Made by a program: the position numbers and the translations under genes. DNA of 7,231 nt from CAWDPQ01 sp049642465 (lineage in GTDB: Bacteria > Acidobacteriota > Vicinamibacteria > Vicinamibacterales > 2-12-FULL-66-21), in NCBI GenBank assembly GCA_049642465.1, contig JBAROV010000218.1, positions 1 through 7,231 on the forward strand, written 5' to 3'. The notes below the pieces were generated by a model, which had not been told where the DNA came from, did no database searches, and saw only the letters and a list, made by a program, of their open reading frames with translations. Below are positions 4,556 to 7,231 of the stretch, piece after piece (position 1 is the stretch's first letter; the number at the start of each line of letters is the position of its first letter).

Positions 4556-5914
4556 ATGCGACTCTTCATCGTTTTTGCTCTGATCGCTGCGACGCAGGGC
4601 TCGACCCTCGGACAAAGTCAACCGGGAACAAAAGCCGACCCAACGGTTCGCGGCATCCGGCTCGAAGATGTGTCATGGTCCGAAGCGGAACGACTGCTCC
4701 AGCCTGATTCGATCGTCGTGCTGCCCCTTGGGGCAGGAGCCAAAGAGCATGGTCCACATCTCAAACTTCGCAACGACCTCACGATGGCCGAATACCTCAC
4801 CCGCCGGGTCATCGCGGCTGCGCCCGTCGTGGTGGCTCCGACGCTGACCTACCACTTCTATCCCGGCTTTCTCGAATATCCGGGGTCCACTTCTCTCTCG
4901 CAGGCCACAGCACGCGACATGACCGCAGATGTTGCCCGAAGCCTGTCACGTTTTGGACCAAAACGCTTCTACGTGCTGAACACCGGGATTTCGACGCTTC
5001 TTCCGCTCGGTGCCACGGCGAAGCTGCTGGCCAACGAAGGCATCCTCCTCTCCTACACGGATCTCAAGGCACGCACAGACGAAGTGGTGCGGAGCATTCA
5101 ACAGCAGCGCGGAGGAACCCACGCCGACGAGATCGAAACCTCCATGATGCTCTACATCGATCCATCGGTTGTGGACATGACGAAAGCGGTGCGCGATTAC
5201 ACGCCGGCTCCGCCGGGTCCGTTGCGCCTCACACGTCAACGAACGGGGAGCGGCACTTACTCCGAAACAGGGACCTGGGGAGATCCAACGCTCGCAACTG
5301 CCTCGAAGGGACGGCTCGTCGTTGAGGCGCTCGTGAAAGGCATCCTCGAAGATCTGGACGCCTTGAGCAAAGCGCCGCTGCCACAGGCGACGCCTTCGAA
5401 TCCGCCGACCCCAATGCGACCCGATGCTGCCCCACTCCGACCCGGCATGCGTCCTAGAGGCTGTTCCGAAGGAGACGACCGCAGCATTCGAGCGATCGGG
5501 CCGGCATTCTCACTCGCGTGGACCAACCACGACGCCGAACGCCTCGCCTCCCTCTGGACCGGCGAAGGGGACATCGTCCATCCCGACGGATCCGTGGAGC
5601 GCACAGCGCAAGTGATCCGGCAGAACCGCGCGTACCTGTTCACGCTCGCCGAGTACAGGGCGTCACGACACTTCCTCGGTATAGGGAATATCCGGTGCCT
5701 CACCAACGACGTCGCTGTCGCTGACGGCAAGTGGGATTTGCGCGAGGTCGCGGATGCGAATCGAAAGACCGTTCCTCCGATGGACGGGCTGTGCACACTC
5801 GTCCTGAAGCGAACCGGCGGAGGTTGGGGGATCGAGGCGTATCGCTACACGATCACGCCCCGGGCAGGTCCAGCGCCAACCGTGCTGAAAAAGCCTGGAT
5901 TCGTCGATAAATAA
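4556..5914 (+). CDS. Exported creatininase-family protein fused to a SnoaL/DUF4440-like domain
   Basis: I place the start at ATG 4556, giving 452 residues. It follows GAGG with 5-base spacing and begins with a signal peptide (MRLFIVFALIAATQGSTLGQ). An in-frame ATG at 4481 would add 25 charged residues and bury that signal. Residues about 31-270 form a creatininase-type domain: VVLPLGAGAKEHGPHLKLRN near 54-73 with putative metal ligands E64, H65 and D74, and HADEIETSMMLY 189-200. The family's NGHGGN motif is replaced by NTGIST (142-147), so one expected metal-binding His is absent. A Pro-rich linker (about 273-300) leads to a SnoaL/DUF4440-like domain (about 305-432; AWTNHDAERLASLW 321-334, KRTGGGWGIEAYRYTI 418-433). 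Relatives hydrolyse cyclic amides or formamides using two metals. The substrate here is unknown, probably periplasmic. The amidohydrolase gene starts 10 bases downstream, which suggests one transcript. Confidence 0.92.
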   Translation: MRLFIVFALIAATQGSTLGQSQPGTKADPTVRGIRLEDVSWSEAERLLQPDSIVVLPLGAGAKEHGPHLKLRNDLTMAEYLTRRVIAAAPVVVAPTLTYHFYPGFLEYPGSTSLSQATARDMTADVARSLSRFGPKRFYVLNTGISTLLPLGATAKLLANEGILLSYTDLKARTDEVVRSIQQQRGGTHADEIETSMMLYIDPSVVDMTKAVRDYTPAPPGPLRLTRQRTGSGTYSETGTWGDPTLATASKGRLVVEALVKGILEDLDALSKAPLPQATPSNPPTPMRPDAAPLRPGMRPRGCSEGDDRSIRAIGPAFSLAWTNHDAERLASLWTGEGDIVHPDGSVERTAQVIRQNRAYLFTLAEYRASRHFLGIGNIRCLTNDVAVADGKWDLREVADANRKTVPPMDGLCTLVLKRTGGGWGIEAYRYTITPRAGPAPTVLKKPGFVDK

Positions 5915-5924
5915 CCTCAGGATC

Positions 5925-7231
5925 ATGCGCGTGACCCGAATCGTGCCTTTAGCCCTCGTCTGCCTGCTGTTCTCTGCAATCCGGTCAGGCTCGATCCCGC
6001 CATTTCAGCCCGGGGCCTACGACGTGCTCATCACTGGCGGACTGGTCTTCGACGGCACGGGCGCGCCAGGGCGGCGTGTCTCGGTCGGATTACGCGGGGA
6101 TCGGATCGCAGGCATCGGCGATCTGCGCGCGGCTCGAGCGACAACGGTTATCGATGCGAGCAACCTGGCAGTTGCTCCCGGTTTCATCAACATGCTGTCG
6201 TGGTCCACCGAGTCGCTCCTCGTTGACGGCCGATCGCAGGGGGAAGTCCGGCAGGGCGTCACGACGCAGATCTTTGGCGAGGGAAGCTCCATGGGCCCGC
6301 TCAACGATGAGATGAAGAAGCGGCTCGTCGAGAACATGGGCGATCTGAAGTACGAGATCACCTGGACGACGCTGTCTGAATACCTCCGCGATCTCGAGCG
6401 GCGCGGCGTCTCTCAGAATGTCGCCTCGTTTCTGGGCGCGACGACGGTGCGTGAACACGTCATCGGACTGGAAGACAAGAAACCGACGCCTGAACAACTC
6501 GAGGAGATGCGGGCACTCGTCAAGCAGGCAATGGAGGGCGGTGCCCTCGGCATCGGCTCCTCCCTCATCTATGCGCCGGCGTTTTACGCCACGACCGAAG
6601 AGTTGATCGAGCTCTGCAAGGTCGCGGCGCAGTACCGCGGCAAGTACATCTCGCACATTCGCAGCGAGGGTAATCGGCTGGAAGAAGCGGTCGCTGAACT
6701 GATTCGAATCAGCCGCGAAGCGGGTATCGCGTCGGAAATCTACCATCTCAAGGCCGCGGGTCGGTCCAACTGGCAAAAAGTCGATCGCGTCATCGCGATG
6801 ATCGCGGACGCGCGCAAGAAGGGACTGAAGATCACCGCCGACATGTACACCTACACCGCCGGCGCGACCGGTCTCGATGCGGCAATGCCGCCGTGGGTGC
6901 TCGACGGCGGTTACGACGCGGCGTATCGCCGGCTGAGCGATCCTGAGATCCGAAAGAAGATCGCCCAGGCCATACGGACGCCGTCACCTGACTGGGAGAA
7001 TCTGTATCTGGCTGCCGGTTCGCCCGATCGCGTGCTGCTCGTGGAGTTCAAGTCCGACGCGTTAAAGCCATTGACCGGGAAGACGCTGGCGGAAGTCGCC
7101 AAGACACGTGGCGAGGACCCGGTGGACACGATCATGAACCTCGTGCTCGAGGATCGATCCCGCGTGGGAACGGTGTATTTCATGATGAGTGAAGACAACC
7201 TGCGGAAACAAATCCGCCTCCCGTGGGTCGC
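5925..7231 (+). CDS. Exported D-aminoacylase-like amidohydrolase (3' end cut by window)
   Basis: It starts at ATG 5925 with AGGA 4 bases upstream, 10 bases after the preceding stop, and is open at the right edge with 435 codons visible. An N-terminal signal peptide (MRVTRIVPLALVCLLFSAI) precedes a composite beta-sandwich/TIM-barrel amidohydrolase fold: DVLITGGLVFDGTGAPGRR 33-51, VIDASNLAVAPGFI 75-88, GVTTQIFGEG 111-120, GALGIGSSLIYAP 206-218, YISHIRSEG 241-249, EIYHLKAAG 271-279, ITADMYTYTAG 303-313. This is the N-acyl-D-amino-acid deacylase group. The usual HxH after APGF is NMLSW (89-93), and the Cys of the GNCG motif is E119, while the two barrel histidines H244 and H274 remain. The metal site must therefore differ from classical D-aminoacylase. 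The family's late catalytic Asp lies beyond the window. Likely role: hydrolysis of N-acyl-amino acids, D-amino-acid amides or dipeptides outside the cytoplasm. The substrate is inferred only. Confidence 0.93.
   Translation, partial: MRVTRIVPLALVCLLFSAIRSGSIPPFQPGAYDVLITGGLVFDGTGAPGRRVSVGLRGDRIAGIGDLRAARATTVIDASNLAVAPGFINMLSWSTESLLVDGRSQGEVRQGVTTQIFGEGSSMGPLNDEMKKRLVENMGDLKYEITWTTLSEYLRDLERRGVSQNVASFLGATTVREHVIGLEDKKPTPEQLEEMRALVKQAMEGGALGIGSSLIYAPAFYATTEELIELCKVAAQYRGKYISHIRSEGNRLEEAVAELIRISREAGIASEIYHLKAAGRSNWQKVDRVIAMIADARKKGLKITADMYTYTAGATGLDAAMPPWVLDGGYDAAYRRLSDPEIRKKIAQAIRTPSPDWENLYLAAGSPDRVLLVEFKSDALKPLTGKTLAEVAKTRGEDPVDTIMNLVLEDRSRVGTVYFMMSEDNLRKQIRLPWV

Noticed and set aside
6090..6776. 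A 228-codon minus-strand frame
   Set aside because: It is antisense to the amidohydrolase, which has conserved motifs throughout this interval.

Overview
The window is GC-rich, gene-dense bacterial DNA. It probably comes from Acidobacteriota (Vicinamibacteria-like), but this rests only on gene repertoire and family resemblance: a membrane-anchored MutS-like ATPase, exported creatininase-like and D-aminoacylase-like hydrolases, and GC-rich codon use. No rRNA, tRNA, integrase, transposase or CRISPR array is visible.

Left part (1-2356, minus strand): a compact operon read right to left. It starts with a 57-residue single-span membrane protein (2356-2183, GTG start, strong GGAGG ribosome binding site). 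Next is a 434-residue family 2 glycosyltransferase (2131-827). A second, paralogous glycosyltransferase follows (830 to beyond base 1), joined by a 4-base GTGA stop/start overlap. Both enzymes carry the same kind of N-terminal domain of about 80-95 residues before the catalytic domain. This looks like a surface-polysaccharide or glycoconjugate assembly module that continues past the left edge.

Middle (2357-2662): a striking non-coding element. It has 29-bp direct repeats, three full copies plus a partial one, built on CAGGAGATCA. A GC-rich 64-base hairpin follows, and then the same repeat family in inverted orientation. The whole forms one long imperfect hairpin with ten GATC sites. Its right end runs into the 3' end of the neighbouring mutS-like gene and supplies its last codons and stop.

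Right-centre (2632-4482, minus strand): a 616-residue membrane-anchored MutS-family ATPase, divergently oriented from the genes to its right across a 73-base gap that holds a 7+7 bp inverted repeat.

Right part (4556-7231, plus strand): two exported hydrolases, 10 bases apart and probably co-transcribed. The first is a creatininase-family protein fused to a SnoaL/DUF4440-like domain. The second is a D-aminoacylase-like amidohydrolase cut by the window edge. Both lack hallmark metal-ligand residues of their families (NGHGGN reads NTGIST; HxH reads LSW; the GNCG Cys reads Glu). The pair therefore looks like a set of secreted amide/cyclic-amide hydrolases with altered metal sites, which I consider the most interesting functional lead along with the repeat element.
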